A stretch of 64,000 bases of DNA from Anaerolineae bacterium. Its GTDB lineage: Bacteria > Chloroflexota > Anaerolineae > Aggregatilineales > JAFGMM01. Made by a program: the position numbers and the translations under genes. Every line of letters starts with the position of its first letter. Position 1 is the stretch's first letter. Where the stretch lies: NCBI GenBank assembly GCA_027494055.1, contig JAOSJO010000001.1, positions 682,001 to 746,000 of the forward strand. The letters are read 5' to 3'. Under the pieces are notes generated by a model. That model saw only the letters and a program-made list of their open reading frames with translations, had not been told where the DNA came from and ran no database searches. Shown piece after piece: positions 1 to 7,434 of the stretch.

Positions 1-203
1 TGGGCCTGGAGATACACGAGGGACCGTACATCTACGCGGGCAACACCGAGCCGCTGGCGGTCGGTAACGTCTTCACGGTCGAGCCGGGGATTTACCTGCC
101 GGGCGTGGGCGGCGTGCGCATCGAGGACAACATGGTCATCACGCCCGACGGCGCGGAGAGCCTGACGACCTACCCGCGCGACTGGCGGGTGGTGGGGGCG
201 TAG
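1..203 (+). CDS. Xaa-Pro aminopeptidase/dipeptidase (M24), C-terminal end only
   Basis: The last 67 codons of a gene that begins before the window; the reading frame starts at base 3 and stops with TAG at 201-203. Visible motifs are the M24 'pita-bread' metallopeptidase signatures GLEIHEGP (a metal-binding His and Glu region) and [16 protein letters not shown], which carries two metal-ligand Glu residues. This family removes N-terminal residues in front of proline using two divalent metal ions in the cytoplasm. The tail is of ordinary length for bacterial PepQ/PepP-like enzymes. The exact subgroup cannot be told from this fragment. Confidence 0.85.
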   Translation, partial: GLEIHEGPYIYAGNTEPLAVGNVFTVEPGIYLPGVGGVRIEDNMVITPDGAESLTTYPRDWRVVGA

Positions 204-364
204 GGCGGCGCGGAGGGCGGCCCGGAGGGCTAACGGCACGATTGTCATGGCGCCCTTGTCGCCCCACCCCCGCGCCTTCGACGCATCGCCTCCCAACAGG
301 TGAGCTGGGGACCGACGGGCAAACAGAACTTCCAGGCGCCAATCAACATATGCAAAGTTTGTGT

Positions 365-392
365 GTAGGGGCAAGGCATGCCTTGCCTCTAC
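365..392. repeat. Dispersed palindromic repeat (TAGGGGC...GCCTCTA type)
   Basis: A 28-bp near-perfect palindrome: GTAGGGGCAAGGCA against TGCCTTGCCTCTAC. Almost the same sequence recurs at 25762-25788 and 27352-27377, and with altered centre at 50350-50373, so it is a member of a dispersed family. Confidence 0.85.
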
Positions 393-407
393 AGCCTCAC
401 TGGTGTC

Positions 408-489
408 TGGCCCCCTCTCCCCAGCCTCGCGCAGCGAGGCGGAGCGTGGGACAGGGGGCACCGACCGAAGGTCGGCGGGGGTGAGGGGA
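408..489. repeat. C/G-tract inverted repeat block
   Basis: A run of CCCCCTCTCCCC followed by a small hairpin (GCCTCGC/GCGAGGC), a GACAGGGGGC stretch, another hairpin (CCGACC/GGTCGG), and GGGGGTGAGGGG. Similar CTCACCCC.../...GGTGAG blocks occur at 19968-20040 and 32238-32273, so this looks like a dispersed non-coding repeat. Confidence 0.55.
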
Positions 490-525
490 GGTATCAGGCA
501 ACTTCTCGCCACGACCCAAGACTGA

Positions 526-546
526 AACCACGAATAACGCGAATTC
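526..546 (+). repeat. Short dispersed motif AACCACGAATAACGCGAAT
   Basis: This motif recurs inverted at 32351-32373 and as a variant at 53032-53053, always between genes. Function unknown. Confidence 0.5.
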
Positions 547-650
547 AGCAAGAATGGCGATCTGGTCTACAGGACGGGCGGAACTGTGCCGTGCGCGCCG
601 GCTCCTGCCAGTCGTATTCGTGTAGCAGGTTGCCCGCAAACTCACTCCGC

Positions 651-677
651 GCTATTATTGCAACTTATTGCAATAGC
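651..677. promoter_or_regulatory. Candidate Fur-family operator
   Basis: An A+T-rich imperfect dyad in otherwise G+C-rich DNA, with arms GCTATT and AATAGC around two direct TATTGCAA units 11 bp apart. It lies about 80 bp upstream of the Fur-family start codon, where autoregulatory sites of this family usually sit. The link to the regulator is an inference from position and symmetry. Confidence 0.5.
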
Positions 678-759
678 ACAGGGCCGGCGATAGGCCCTGC
701 GCGTGGCGCGTGGACGCCCCACCATGGAGCCGCCACGCGCGCTTAGGCATGGAGCCAAC

Positions 760-1233
760 ATGAGCGACCTTGACCGCCTCCTCGACGAATTGCGCCAGCG
801 CCGGCCCAGCACGCGCATCACCACGCAGCGCCGGCTGGTGCTTGAGGCGCTGATGGCCGACCCCGCCCGGCACCATACCTGTGAGGATGTCGCCGCCGCC
901 GTCGCGCAGCATGGCGTGAAGCTTGACCAGAGCACGGTTTACCGCATTCTGCAATGGCTCAAGAACGCCGGCGTCGTCTCACAAACCGACCTGGGCAGCG
1001 GCAGCGACGTCTACGCGCTGGCCGGCCACCCGCCGCACCACCACCTGGTGTGCCTGCACTGCGGCGCGATCATCGACGTGGATGACGCGATCTTCGCCGG
1101 GCTGCGGCGGACGCTGCAACTGGCCTACCGCTTCGAGCCGCGCATCGAGCACTTCGCCATCTTCGGCATGTGCCAGGCGTGCCAGGAACACCCACGCACC
1201 GAAGACGACACGTTCGAAGACGAGATGGCATGA
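760..1233 (+). CDS. Fur-family metal-responsive transcriptional regulator
   Basis: A 157-aa protein from ATG 760, chosen over an in-frame ATG at 703 because GGAG at 751-754 lies 5 nt upstream and the shorter form fits the family. The N-terminal winged helix spans about residues 15-85 (TTQRRLVLEAL and DQSTVYRILQWL are typical). The C-terminal part carries the metal-binding signatures HHHLVCLHCG and CQACQEH, giving two CxxC zinc pairs. The family represses metal-uptake or peroxide genes with metal as co-repressor; which metal (Fe, Zn or Mn) cannot be decided. The stop codon overlaps the start of the next gene (ATGA), so the two are probably co-translated. The dyad at 651-677 may be its own operator. 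Confidence 0.9.
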   Translation: MSDLDRLLDELRQRRPSTRITTQRRLVLEALMADPARHHTCEDVAAAVAQHGVKLDQSTVYRILQWLKNAGVVSQTDLGSGSDVYALAGHPPHHHLVCLHCGAIIDVDDAIFAGLRRTLQLAYRFEPRIEHFAIFGMCQACQEHPRTEDDTFEDEMA

Positions 1234-1871
1234 GCGCGTCCCCGCCGCCGCCCAGGCAGCGGCTGCGCGTCGTTTTCGGCAAGCGCGGCCCGCTGGTGTA
1301 CACCGGCAACCTGGACACGCTCCGCACCTGGGAGCGCGTGCTGCGCCGGGCGCGCCTGCCGCTCGCGTACTCGCACGGCTTCAACCCGCGCCCCCGGCTG
1401 CAACTGGCCGACGCCCTGCCGCTGGGCATCAGCAGCGAGGCGGAGTTGATCGACGTGTGGCTCAAGGAGCCGGTCGCGCTGGACGGCCTGGAGGCGCGCC
1501 TTGAGGCCGTCGCGCCGGCGGGGTTGGCGGTCTACAGCGTCGCCGAGACGGCGCTGGACGGCCCCGCCCTGCCGACGCTCGTCGTCGCCGCCGACTACGT
1601 GATCGCGGTCGAGGGCGTGAGCGCGGCGGACCTCGGCGCGCGTGTCCGTGACTTTCTCGCGCGGGCGCGCGTCGAGCGGACGCGCCGGGACAAGACCTAC
1701 GACCTGCGCCCGCTGGTCCACGCCCTGTCGGTGACGCCAGCCGGCGCGCTGCGCGCCACGCTTTCGCTCGGCGAGGCCGGCACCGCCCGCCCTGACGAAC
1801 TCCTGGACGCGCTTGGGCTGTCGGACGCGCCTGCGATGGTACACCGCGTGCGGTTGCACCTGCGCTCTTGA
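1230..1871 (+). CDS. DUF2344 (TIGR03936-type) radical-SAM-associated protein
   Basis: A 213-aa protein beginning at the ATG that overlaps the fur stop. The N-terminal part (RLRVVFGKRGPLVYTGNLDTLRTWERVLRRA, here only named by its start and end residues RLRVVF and LRRA, and the following LPLAYSHGFNPRPRL) is characteristic of DUF2344. In many bacteria this domain is fused to, or sits beside, a B12-binding radical-SAM protein and often near ribonuclease G or ribosomal protein genes. Here no radical-SAM gene is adjacent. The biochemical role of the domain is not established. The overlap with the Fur gene implies coupled expression but not a shared function. Confidence 0.8.
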   Translation: MSASPPPPRQRLRVVFGKRGPLVYTGNLDTLRTWERVLRRARLPLAYSHGFNPRPRLQLADALPLGISSEAELIDVWLKEPVALDGLEARLEAVAPAGLAVYSVAETALDGPALPTLVVAADYVIAVEGVSAADLGARVRDFLARARVERTRRDKTYDLRPLVHALSVTPAGALRATLSLGEAGTARPDELLDALGLSDAPAMVHRVRLHLRS

Positions 1872-1903
1872 TCTCAACTCCTGGCGGTTCGGGGAGGTCA
1901 AGT

Positions 1904-1933
1904 GTAGGGGCGAGCTGGCGGTTCGGCCCCTGC
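1904..1933. repeat. Degenerate palindromic repeat
   Basis: GTAGGGGCGAGC...GGCCCCTGC resembles the outer arms of the dispersed TAGGGGC family but has a poorly paired centre. The core CTGGCGGTTCGG is also present just upstream at 1881-1892 as a direct repeat. Confidence 0.4.
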
Positions 1934-1998
1934 GCCACGCATTTTCATTCGCTTGTGGCGTCGCCGCGCTGCTATGAACAGCTCTTAACAAACTGCGG

Positions 1999-2027
1999 TT
2001 GACTTTTGGGCGCGAGTGTTTTATAAT
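1999..2027 (+). promoter_or_regulatory. Strong sigma-70-type promoter for the initiator tRNA
   Basis: TTGACT (1999-2004) and a perfect TATAAT (2022-2027) are separated by exactly 17 bp. Transcription would start near 2034, about 5 bp before the mature tRNA. Confidence 0.9.
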
Positions 2028-2038
2028 CGCGCCCACGA

Positions 2039-2110
2039 TGCGGGGTAGAGCAGTGGCAGCTCGTCGGGCTCATAACCCGGAGGTCGCAGGTTCGAATCCT
2101 GCCCCCGCTA
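2039..2110 (+). tRNA. Initiator tRNA-fMet (CAT)
   Basis: The cloverleaf folds fully: acceptor TGCGGGG/CCCCGCT, D stem GAGC/GCTC, anticodon loop CTCATAA on a stem with three consecutive G:C pairs (GGG/CCC), and T arm GCAGG-TTCGAAT-CCTGC. The first and last acceptor bases (T1 and T72) do not pair. An unpaired 1:72 position plus the three G:C pairs are the known identity marks of bacterial initiator tRNA. The 3' CCA is not encoded, so it must be added after transcription; a tRNA nucleotidyltransferase is encoded at 11812-14418. The gene is alone between its own promoter and terminator. Confidence 0.95.
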
Positions 2111-2122
2111 CTCAGCAAGGGG

Positions 2123-2149
2123 AGCCGCCTCAAAAGGCGGCTTCTCTTT
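2123..2149 (+). terminator. Rho-independent terminator after tRNA-fMet
   Basis: An 8-bp perfect stem AGCCGCCT/AGGCGGCT with a 4-nt loop, followed by the T-rich tail TCTCTTT. Confidence 0.85.
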
Positions 2150-2169
2150 ATGGGCGCGCCGCGTAACGG

Positions 2170-2197
2170 TTGCAGTCCGTTTGAAAGCCGGTAGAAT
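2170..2197 (+). promoter_or_regulatory. Probable promoter for the 2233-3798 gene
   Basis: TTGCAG (2170-2175) and TAGAAT (2192-2197) with a 16-bp spacer, about 35 bp ahead of the TTG start codon. Confidence 0.5.
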
Positions 2198-2232
2198 ATA
2201 GCCGATCTACCACTGCGTGGAGGCCACCAGAC

Positions 2233-3798
2233 TTGCTTCACCTTCAGACTCAGACAGTCGCATACTGGGAGAAGTTTCGCGTCACCGACGAGGACGTAGA
2301 GTTCATCTACAATCTCCTCCTCGAAAAAGAAACGCCGCTCTTCCAGGATGAAATCTCCCTTGCGCTGGTTGAGCACCGCATCCGCCAGGAAAAGGAATCC
2401 TTCGAGCGCCAGCTTGCGAAAGGCGAGTTGTTCCAACCCAAGAACCGCTACAAGGTCGGCCAGACGCTCGTCTTTCCCGCGTTCAATTACGCCACCGGGA
2501 CCATTGTCAGCGAGCGGCCCGGCAGCAACCCCGAACACGGCGATTTCGTCGTGATTGAGGTCGAGTTCGCGAATCAGCGGCGTGAGTTCGCCAGCGACCT
2601 CCAGACGCCGCACCCGCTCAACGTCAACGGCGACGACATCGTGGACGCCGCCACCACCCTCAGCCCGGCGGAGTTGCTCGACCGCTACGGCGACAACCTG
2701 CGCCTCCAGCTTGCGCAGCGCCTTGAGCGCGAGGAAGACATCGTCTCCATCGCGGACCGCTGGTTCCCGCGCTCGCTGTTGATCGAAGTCAACGTCGGCA
2801 ACCTGAACCTGGCCGAAGCCGTGCTCGACCTGGCCGGCGGCGGGCCGCTCTCGTCTGAGACGCTGCTCAAGGACGCGGGGCTGCCGGACGAGGTCAACAA
2901 AAACCTGCGTATCTTCTCGCTCGACTACGCCCTGCAGGAGGACGCCCGCTTTGATGAAGTCGGCCCGGCAGGTAAGGTGATGTGGTACCTGCGCCGCCTG
3001 GAGCCGCCCGAAGTGCTGGACCCGCCGGCGCGCCTCGTCTACACGCCGATAGAGTACAACCGGAGCCTCCTCACGGCGGAGATGCTGGTGCTGGAGGACG
3101 ACATCGACGATGAGCACTCCCCCCTCCCAGACGCGCCCGCCGACACGCACGAGGCCACGATCACCCTGATCTACCCACACCGCCTGGCGGGCACGCTCCC
3201 GCTGTCGGCCAAGCTGCGCCCGCTCTTCCCGACCGCGTACCAGGCGGAGCGCGTGCGCATGATCCTGGTTGACGGCCAGACCGGCGAGGAGTTCCCCGGC
3301 TGGGTGGTGCGCAAGCCGCGCTTCGTCTTCGGCCTGATGGAATACTACCGGAAGTACCGCATCCCGGTCGGCGCGTACATCACGCTCAGCCAGATGGATG
3401 ACCCCACGCGCGTGATGGTGACTCACGCCGTGCGCCGCCCGCGCACCGAGTGGGTCCGCATGGCGAAGGTCGAGGGCAACCGGCTCGTGTTCGACATCCA
3501 GCGCCGGTCTATCGGCGCCGGCTATGACGACCTGATGGTCATCAGCGCCGACGACCTGGACGCGGTCGAGGCGCTGTGGCTTGAGATGAACAAGGGGGGC
3601 CGCAGGCTGGCCGACCTGCTGCGCGATCTGGTGCCGGAACTCGCCAAGCTCAACCCCCAGGGCACCGTGCACGCGAAGACCCTGTACAGCGGCGTCAACG
3701 TGCTGCGCCGCTGCCCGCCGGGGCCGATTTTCGCGACGTTGATCGAGCGCCCAGAGTTTGACTACGTGGGCGATAGCTACTGGCGCATAAACCGTTGA
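2233..3798 (+). CDS. Large protein of unknown function, 521 aa
   Basis: I do not recognise this family. The start is TTG 2233, supported by GGAGG at 2219-2223, 9 nt upstream; no ATG fits. The protein has no signal peptide or membrane segment and looks soluble. Residues about 15-60 (VTDEDVEFIYNLLLEK, then a charged helix with VEHRIRQEKESFERQL) look like a helical winged-helix-type module. A central region is acidic (near residue 290, EDDIDDEHS). The C-terminal 70 residues again look like a helical domain ending in a small beta element (VNVLRRCPP, DYVGDSYWRI). It is followed after 37 bp by another unknown gene on the same strand, so the two probably form an operon. Unlike many genes here it is not frame-disrupted. 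Confidence 0.75.
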   Translation: MLHLQTQTVAYWEKFRVTDEDVEFIYNLLLEKETPLFQDEISLALVEHRIRQEKESFERQLAKGELFQPKNRYKVGQTLVFPAFNYATGTIVSERPGSNPEHGDFVVIEVEFANQRREFASDLQTPHPLNVNGDDIVDAATTLSPAELLDRYGDNLRLQLAQRLEREEDIVSIADRWFPRSLLIEVNVGNLNLAEAVLDLAGGGPLSSETLLKDAGLPDEVNKNLRIFSLDYALQEDARFDEVGPAGKVMWYLRRLEPPEVLDPPARLVYTPIEYNRSLLTAEMLVLEDDIDDEHSPLPDAPADTHEATITLIYPHRLAGTLPLSAKLRPLFPTAYQAERVRMILVDGQTGEEFPGWVVRKPRFVFGLMEYYRKYRIPVGAYITLSQMDDPTRVMVTHAVRRPRTEWVRMAKVEGNRLVFDIQRRSIGAGYDDLMVISADDLDAVEALWLEMNKGGRRLADLLRDLVPELAKLNPQGTVHAKTLYSGVNVLRRCPPGPIFATLIERPEFDYVGDSYWRINR

Positions 3799-3835
3799 CC
3801 AGCCTTGCGAAGAGCCATCAACTGGAGCACCTGCC

Positions 3836-4276
3836 GTGAGTTTGATCGGGAGCCGGCCAAGCCGGCGAATCAAACCCACAATCGATACCAAATTCCACAT
3901 CGACTTCGACTGGTGGTCGCGCCAGGGTCGTGACCTGCGCGTTTACATGATCAGCCACCTGCTGCCCGAACAGCGCGCCTTCTTCGCCGAGCACCACGAG
4001 ATCGAAGAGACCGACTGGGTGGACCCGGAGACGGCGGAAGTGCGCCGTGTGGACGCGCTCCAACAGGCGCTGCGGCGCGCCGCCGAGCACCCGGACTACA
4101 TCAACCCGCAGACCCCGCTGGTCGATGCGGTCTTCCGCATGTTTCTGGCGAATGGCAACAAGCCGCTCACGCCAATGGAGTTGGGCGAGCGCATCGGGCG
4201 CACCCCTACGACCATCTTGCGCACCCTTGCCGGGCCACAGGTTTACCGAGGCATCCGCCCTGCGGTTGACGACTGA
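3836..4276 (+). CDS. Small protein of unknown function with C-terminal helix-turn-helix-like segment, 146 aa
   Basis: The start is GTG 3836, with GGAG about 10 nt upstream. I do not recognise the family. The first 15 residues are basic (SLIGSRPSRRIKP). The middle is rich in acidic and aromatic residues (FDWWSRQGRDLR, EIEETDWVDPET). The last 40 residues (TPMELGERIGRTPTTILRTL) fit a helix-turn-helix, so nucleic-acid binding is possible. It sits between the 521-aa unknown protein and a deoxyribosyltransferase-like gene that begins 10 bp after its stop, which suggests one transcript for all three. Function cannot be stated. Confidence 0.7.
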   Translation: MSLIGSRPSRRIKPTIDTKFHIDFDWWSRQGRDLRVYMISHLLPEQRAFFAEHHEIEETDWVDPETAEVRRVDALQQALRRAAEHPDYINPQTPLVDAVFRMFLANGNKPLTPMELGERIGRTPTTILRTLAGPQVYRGIRPAVDD

Positions 4277-4286
4277 GGGGCCGCCC

Positions 4287-4721
4287 ATGCGCGTCTTCCT
4301 CTCCGGCGTGATGCAAGGCTCGCTTGATGTCAAGGGCGTCGAGGACCAGAGCTATCGCCAGCGCCTCACGCAAGCCCTCTGCGCGTGGCGGCCCGATGTG
4401 GAAGTCGTTGACCCCTGGGCGATCTGGTCTGACGCGGTCGATTACGACATGGACCGCGCCGCGCGCGTGCTCTTCGAGGAGATCGACCTCGCGGCGCAGG
4501 CCGACGCGCTGGTCGCCTACCTGCCCAGCGCCAGCATGGGCACCGCATTGGAGATGTGGAGCGCCTACCGGGCGGGCGTCCCCATCTACACCATTTCACC
4601 TCTGAACCACAACTGGGTTGTGAACGCGCTCTCGACGCGCGTGTTTGACTCTCTGGAGGCGTTCGTCGCCTTCGTCCAGTCCGACGGCCTGCTCGCGTCG
4701 CCCACCGGCGACGGCGCATAA
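4287..4721 (+). CDS. Nucleoside 2-deoxyribosyltransferase-like protein
   Basis: A 144-aa protein from ATG 4287. The N-terminus MRVFLSGVMQGS and the later segment ALVAYLPSASMGTALEMWSA match the pattern of the nucleoside 2-deoxyribosyltransferase fold: a beta strand with a glycine turn, then a strand followed by an SxGTxxE element holding the catalytic Glu. Family members swap bases between deoxynucleosides or hydrolyse nucleotides (as Rcl/DNPH1 does); several are only known as 'nucleotide-sugar-binding' relatives. The length fits. It follows the 146-aa unknown gene by 10 bp. The fold assignment is reasonable; the substrate is unknown. Confidence 0.65.
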   Translation: MRVFLSGVMQGSLDVKGVEDQSYRQRLTQALCAWRPDVEVVDPWAIWSDAVDYDMDRAARVLFEEIDLAAQADALVAYLPSASMGTALEMWSAYRAGVPIYTISPLNHNWVVNALSTRVFDSLEAFVAFVQSDGLLASPTGDGA

Positions 4722-4787
4722 GACGTCCGCCACCCTGCGCGGGCAGGGTGATGCCAGGGGGCTGCGGCCACCTGCCGGGAACGATGC

Positions 4788-7298
4788 ATGGCGTCCCTTC
4801 AGGGCCTATCCGAGAGCGAAGTTACAGCCCGCCGGGCGCGCGGCCAGGGTAACGACGTTCGTCTGCCCACCAGCCGCTCCTACGCCGACATCCTGCGTCA
4901 GAACATCTTCAACCTCATCAACGTCGTTCTCTTCACCATCGGCGCGGTGATGGTCGCCATTGGGCGTGTGGGCGACGCCGTGACCAGCGTCGGCCTGATC
5001 TTCCTCAATGTCATCATCGGCATCTTCCAGGAAGTCCGTGCCAAGCGCCAACTGGACAGGATCGCGCTGCTCACGCGGCCCAAAGTGACTGTGCGCCGCG
5101 ACGGCCAGGAGAAGGCCATCGACCCCGCCGAGATCGTGCTGGGCGACATCCTGGTCGCCCGTCCCGGCGACCAGATCGTGGTTGACGGCGTTGTGGTGGG
5201 CGATGGCGAGATGGAAGTGGACGAGTCGCTGCTCACCGGCGAGTCGGACCAGGTGCAGAAGCGCGCCGGCGACGAGGTGTTTTCGGGCAGCTTCTGTGTG
5301 ACCGGCGCGGCGCTGTACGAGGCGCGGCGTGTCGGCGTGGCGAGCTTCGCCAACCAGCTCACCACGAGCGCGCGGTCGTTCCGCGTGGTCAAGACGCCGC
5401 TGCAACAGGACGTGGAGCTGGTGATCCGGCTGTTGATGTTGGTGGCGATGCTCCTCGGCTTTCTGATGTTCATCTCGGCGGTCGTCTCGCCCATCCCGCT
5501 GGTGCGCGGCGTGCAGATGGCGGCGGTGATCGCGGGGCTGGTCCCGAACGGGCTGTTCTTCATGGTCATCGTGGCCTATGCGCTCGGCGCGCTGCGCATC
5601 GCCACGCGCGGCGTGCTCATCCAGCAGTCCAACTCGGTCGAGTCGCTCAGCAACGTGAACGTGCTCTGCATGGACAAGACCGGCACGCTCACGGCGAACC
5701 GCATCAACTACGACGATGTGTGTCCCATCGGGATCGACAAAGCGGCGTTGGAGCGCCTCCTCGGCGATTTCGCGCGGAGCGCGTCGGTGACCAACCGCAC
5801 CGGCGAGGCGATCATCGCGGCGCTGAGCGGGCAGGCGCGCCCGGCGGTCGATGAGGTGACCTTCTCGTCCGCGCGCAAGTGGAGCGCGCTCGCCTTCGAC
5901 GATGGCGACCTGCGCGGCGTGTACGCGCTCGGCGCGCTGGAGATGCTGGAGCCGTATCTGCCGGCGGGCGTTGACCTCGCGGCGCAGGTCGATGAATGGT
6001 CCGACGCCGGGCTGCGCGTGCTGCTCTTCGCCCACCGCCCCGATGTCGCCACGCTGCACGACGCGCAGGGCGCGCCGCAACTGCCGCACGGCCTCGCGCC
6101 GCTGGGGTTGCTGTGCTTCAGCGACGAGCTGCGCCCCGAAGCGAAAACGACGCTCGAAGGATTCGCCAGAGCCGGCGTGCGGCTCAAGGTCATCTCCGGC
6201 GACAACCCGCACACGGTCGCGGCGCTGGCGAAGCAGGCCGGGCTGCCCGGCGACCTCCGCGCGGTCTCCGGGACGGAGCTTGACGCGATGGACGCCGGGA
6301 CGTTCGCGCAAACGGCGGAGGAGGCGACCATCTTTGGGCGCATCACGCCGCAGCAGAAGGAAAAGCTGGTCGAGACGCTGCGCGGGCGTGGCTGCTACGT
6401 GGCGATGATCGGCGACGGGGTGAACGACGTGCTCTCGCTCAAGAAGGCGCAGCTTGGCATCGCCATGCAGAGCGGCAGCGCCGCGACGCGCGGCGTGGCC
6501 GATATGGTGCTGCTCAACGACTCGTTCGCCGCGCTCCCGCCCGCTTTCCTGGAAGGGCAGCGCATCATCAACGGCATGAAGGACATCCTGCGCCTCTTCC
6601 TGACGCGCGCGGTGTTCGCCGCGCTGCTCATCCTGTCGGTCGCCGTCGTCGGGATCGGGTTCCCCTATGTGCCCAAGCACGTCTCCCTGCTGACCTTCCT
6701 GGCGGTGGGCGTGCCGACGTTCGCGCTGGCGGTCTGGGCGCGGCCCGCCCCGCCGAAAAGGCGCATCCTCTATACGGTGACGCATTTCGTGTTCCCGGCG
6801 GCGATTTCGATTTTCGTGTTCGGGCTGTTGCTCTATACGTTCTACTTTTCGGTGGCGTACAACGAGGTGATCCAGGTCAACGTGACGCCGGCGGAAATCG
6901 CCGCATTCGAAAGCTACGCCGGCATTGACTACGCCATCGATCCGCAGGACGCCTACGCCTTCGAGGTGGCGAGCGTGACCGCGCGCACCGTGCTCACGAC
7001 CTTCACCATCATCACCGGCATCGTGCTGGTGATCTTCGTCGAACCGCCGACGCCTTTCTTCGTGGGCGGCGACGCGCTCAGCCCTGACAAGCGCCCGACG
7101 ATCCTGGCCGGCTGCCTGCTGTTGGCGTTCGTCGCCATCATGTTGATCGAGCCGCTGCGCAACTTCTTCGAGCTGATTCTGCTCACCCCAGCGGACTACG
7201 CCATCATCGGCGTCGTTACCGTGATCTGGGCGCTCGTGCTGCGCTACCTGTGGCGCGCGCGCCTCCTGGAGCGCTTCCTGCACCTGGAGGCGTCCTGA
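4788..7298 (+). CDS. P-type cation-transporting ATPase (CtpE-like)
   Basis: An intact 836-aa integral membrane pump. The actuator domain has LTGESDQV (about residue 150), the phosphorylation site is DKTGTLT (about residue 294; Asp is phosphorylated), and the hinge is GDGVND (about residue 542). Transmembrane helices are evident near residues 45-85, 205-265 and in five to six segments after residue 595. The layout without heavy-metal-binding N-terminal domains fits the group containing mycobacterial CtpE, a calcium pump. In TM4 the usual PEGL ion-site motif reads VPNGL, with Asn in place of Glu, which could change ion selectivity. The N-terminus is short. It stands 66 bp after the previous gene and is followed by an independent promoter. 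Ion specificity is not determined. Confidence 0.85.
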   Translation: MASLQGLSESEVTARRARGQGNDVRLPTSRSYADILRQNIFNLINVVLFTIGAVMVAIGRVGDAVTSVGLIFLNVIIGIFQEVRAKRQLDRIALLTRPKVTVRRDGQEKAIDPAEIVLGDILVARPGDQIVVDGVVVGDGEMEVDESLLTGESDQVQKRAGDEVFSGSFCVTGAALYEARRVGVASFANQLTTSARSFRVVKTPLQQDVELVIRLLMLVAMLLGFLMFISAVVSPIPLVRGVQMAAVIAGLVPNGLFFMVIVAYALGALRIATRGVLIQQSNSVESLSNVNVLCMDKTGTLTANRINYDDVCPIGIDKAALERLLGDFARSASVTNRTGEAIIAALSGQARPAVDEVTFSSARKWSALAFDDGDLRGVYALGALEMLEPYLPAGVDLAAQVDEWSDAGLRVLLFAHRPDVATLHDAQGAPQLPHGLAPLGLLCFSDELRPEAKTTLEGFARAGVRLKVISGDNPHTVAALAKQAGLPGDLRAVSGTELDAMDAGTFAQTAEEATIFGRITPQQKEKLVETLRGRGCYVAMIGDGVNDVLSLKKAQLGIAMQSGSAATRGVADMVLLNDSFAALPPAFLEGQRIINGMKDILRLFLTRAVFAALLILSVAVVGIGFPYVPKHVSLLTFLAVGVPTFALAVWARPAPPKRRILYTVTHFVFPAAISIFVFGLLLYTFYFSVAYNEVIQVNVTPAEIAAFESYAGIDYAIDPQDAYAFEVASVTARTVLTTFTIITGIVLVIFVEPPTPFFVGGDALSPDKRPTILAGCLLLAFVAIMLIEPLRNFFELILLTPADYAIIGVVTVIWALVLRYLWRARLLERFLHLEAS

Positions 7299-7305
7299 TG
7301 CGCTT

Positions 7306-7335
7306 TTGAACAGCCTGCGCCGGGTGTGTTAGACT
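7306..7335 (+). promoter_or_regulatory. Promoter for the glutamate-semialdehyde dehydrogenase gene
   Basis: TTGAAC (7306-7311) and TAGACT (7330-7335) with an 18-bp spacer. It would give a 5' leader of about 90 nt. Confidence 0.5.
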
Positions 7336-7361
7336 GGAGAGGGTGCGCCGGCGGCACGCCC

Positions 7362-7426
7362 GTGGCTTGACACGAGCCACCTTTAATCCTTGCTCCCAGG
7401 CGGTTGGCCGCCGTAGCAATAAGGAG
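7362..7426 (+). promoter_or_regulatory. Structured 5' leader with hairpin abutting the ribosome-binding site
   Basis: Two hairpins precede the gene: GTGGCT/AGCCAC (7362-7380), and a two-part stem TTGCT...GGCGG-TTGG-CCGCC...AGCAA (7390-7419). The second ends one base before AAGGAG (7421-7426), the ribosome-binding site, 8 nt from ATG 7435. The position suggests a role in translation or mRNA stability; no known riboswitch class is recognised. Confidence 0.4.
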
Positions 7427-7434
7427 ATGCCGTA

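Larger units (their letters stand above)
204..759. other. Gene-free interval carrying three dispersed repeats and an operator-like site
   Basis: No supportable gene lies between the M24 peptidase and the Fur-family gene. The interval holds a palindromic repeat (365-392), a C/G-tract inverted-repeat block (408-489), a short dispersed motif (526-546), and an A+T-rich dyad close to the Fur-family start (651-677). ORFs here are low-complexity shadows. Confidence 0.7.

Noticed and set aside
204..759. CRISPR-like repeats suggested by recurring palindromes
   Set aside because: The copies are single, widely spaced and with no regular spacers; no cas genes are in the window.
1972..3900. A 642-codon open frame on the minus strand across the tRNA and the 521-aa gene
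   Set aside because: It crosses a tRNA, promoter and terminator and has shadow composition; the plus-strand gene has a ribosome-binding site and ordinary protein composition.
4806..7283. An 825-codon open frame antisense to the P-type ATPase gene
   Set aside because: His/Arg/Asp-rich composition with no family motif; it is the mirror of a G+C-rich coding strand, and the sense strand has every P-type ATPase signature.
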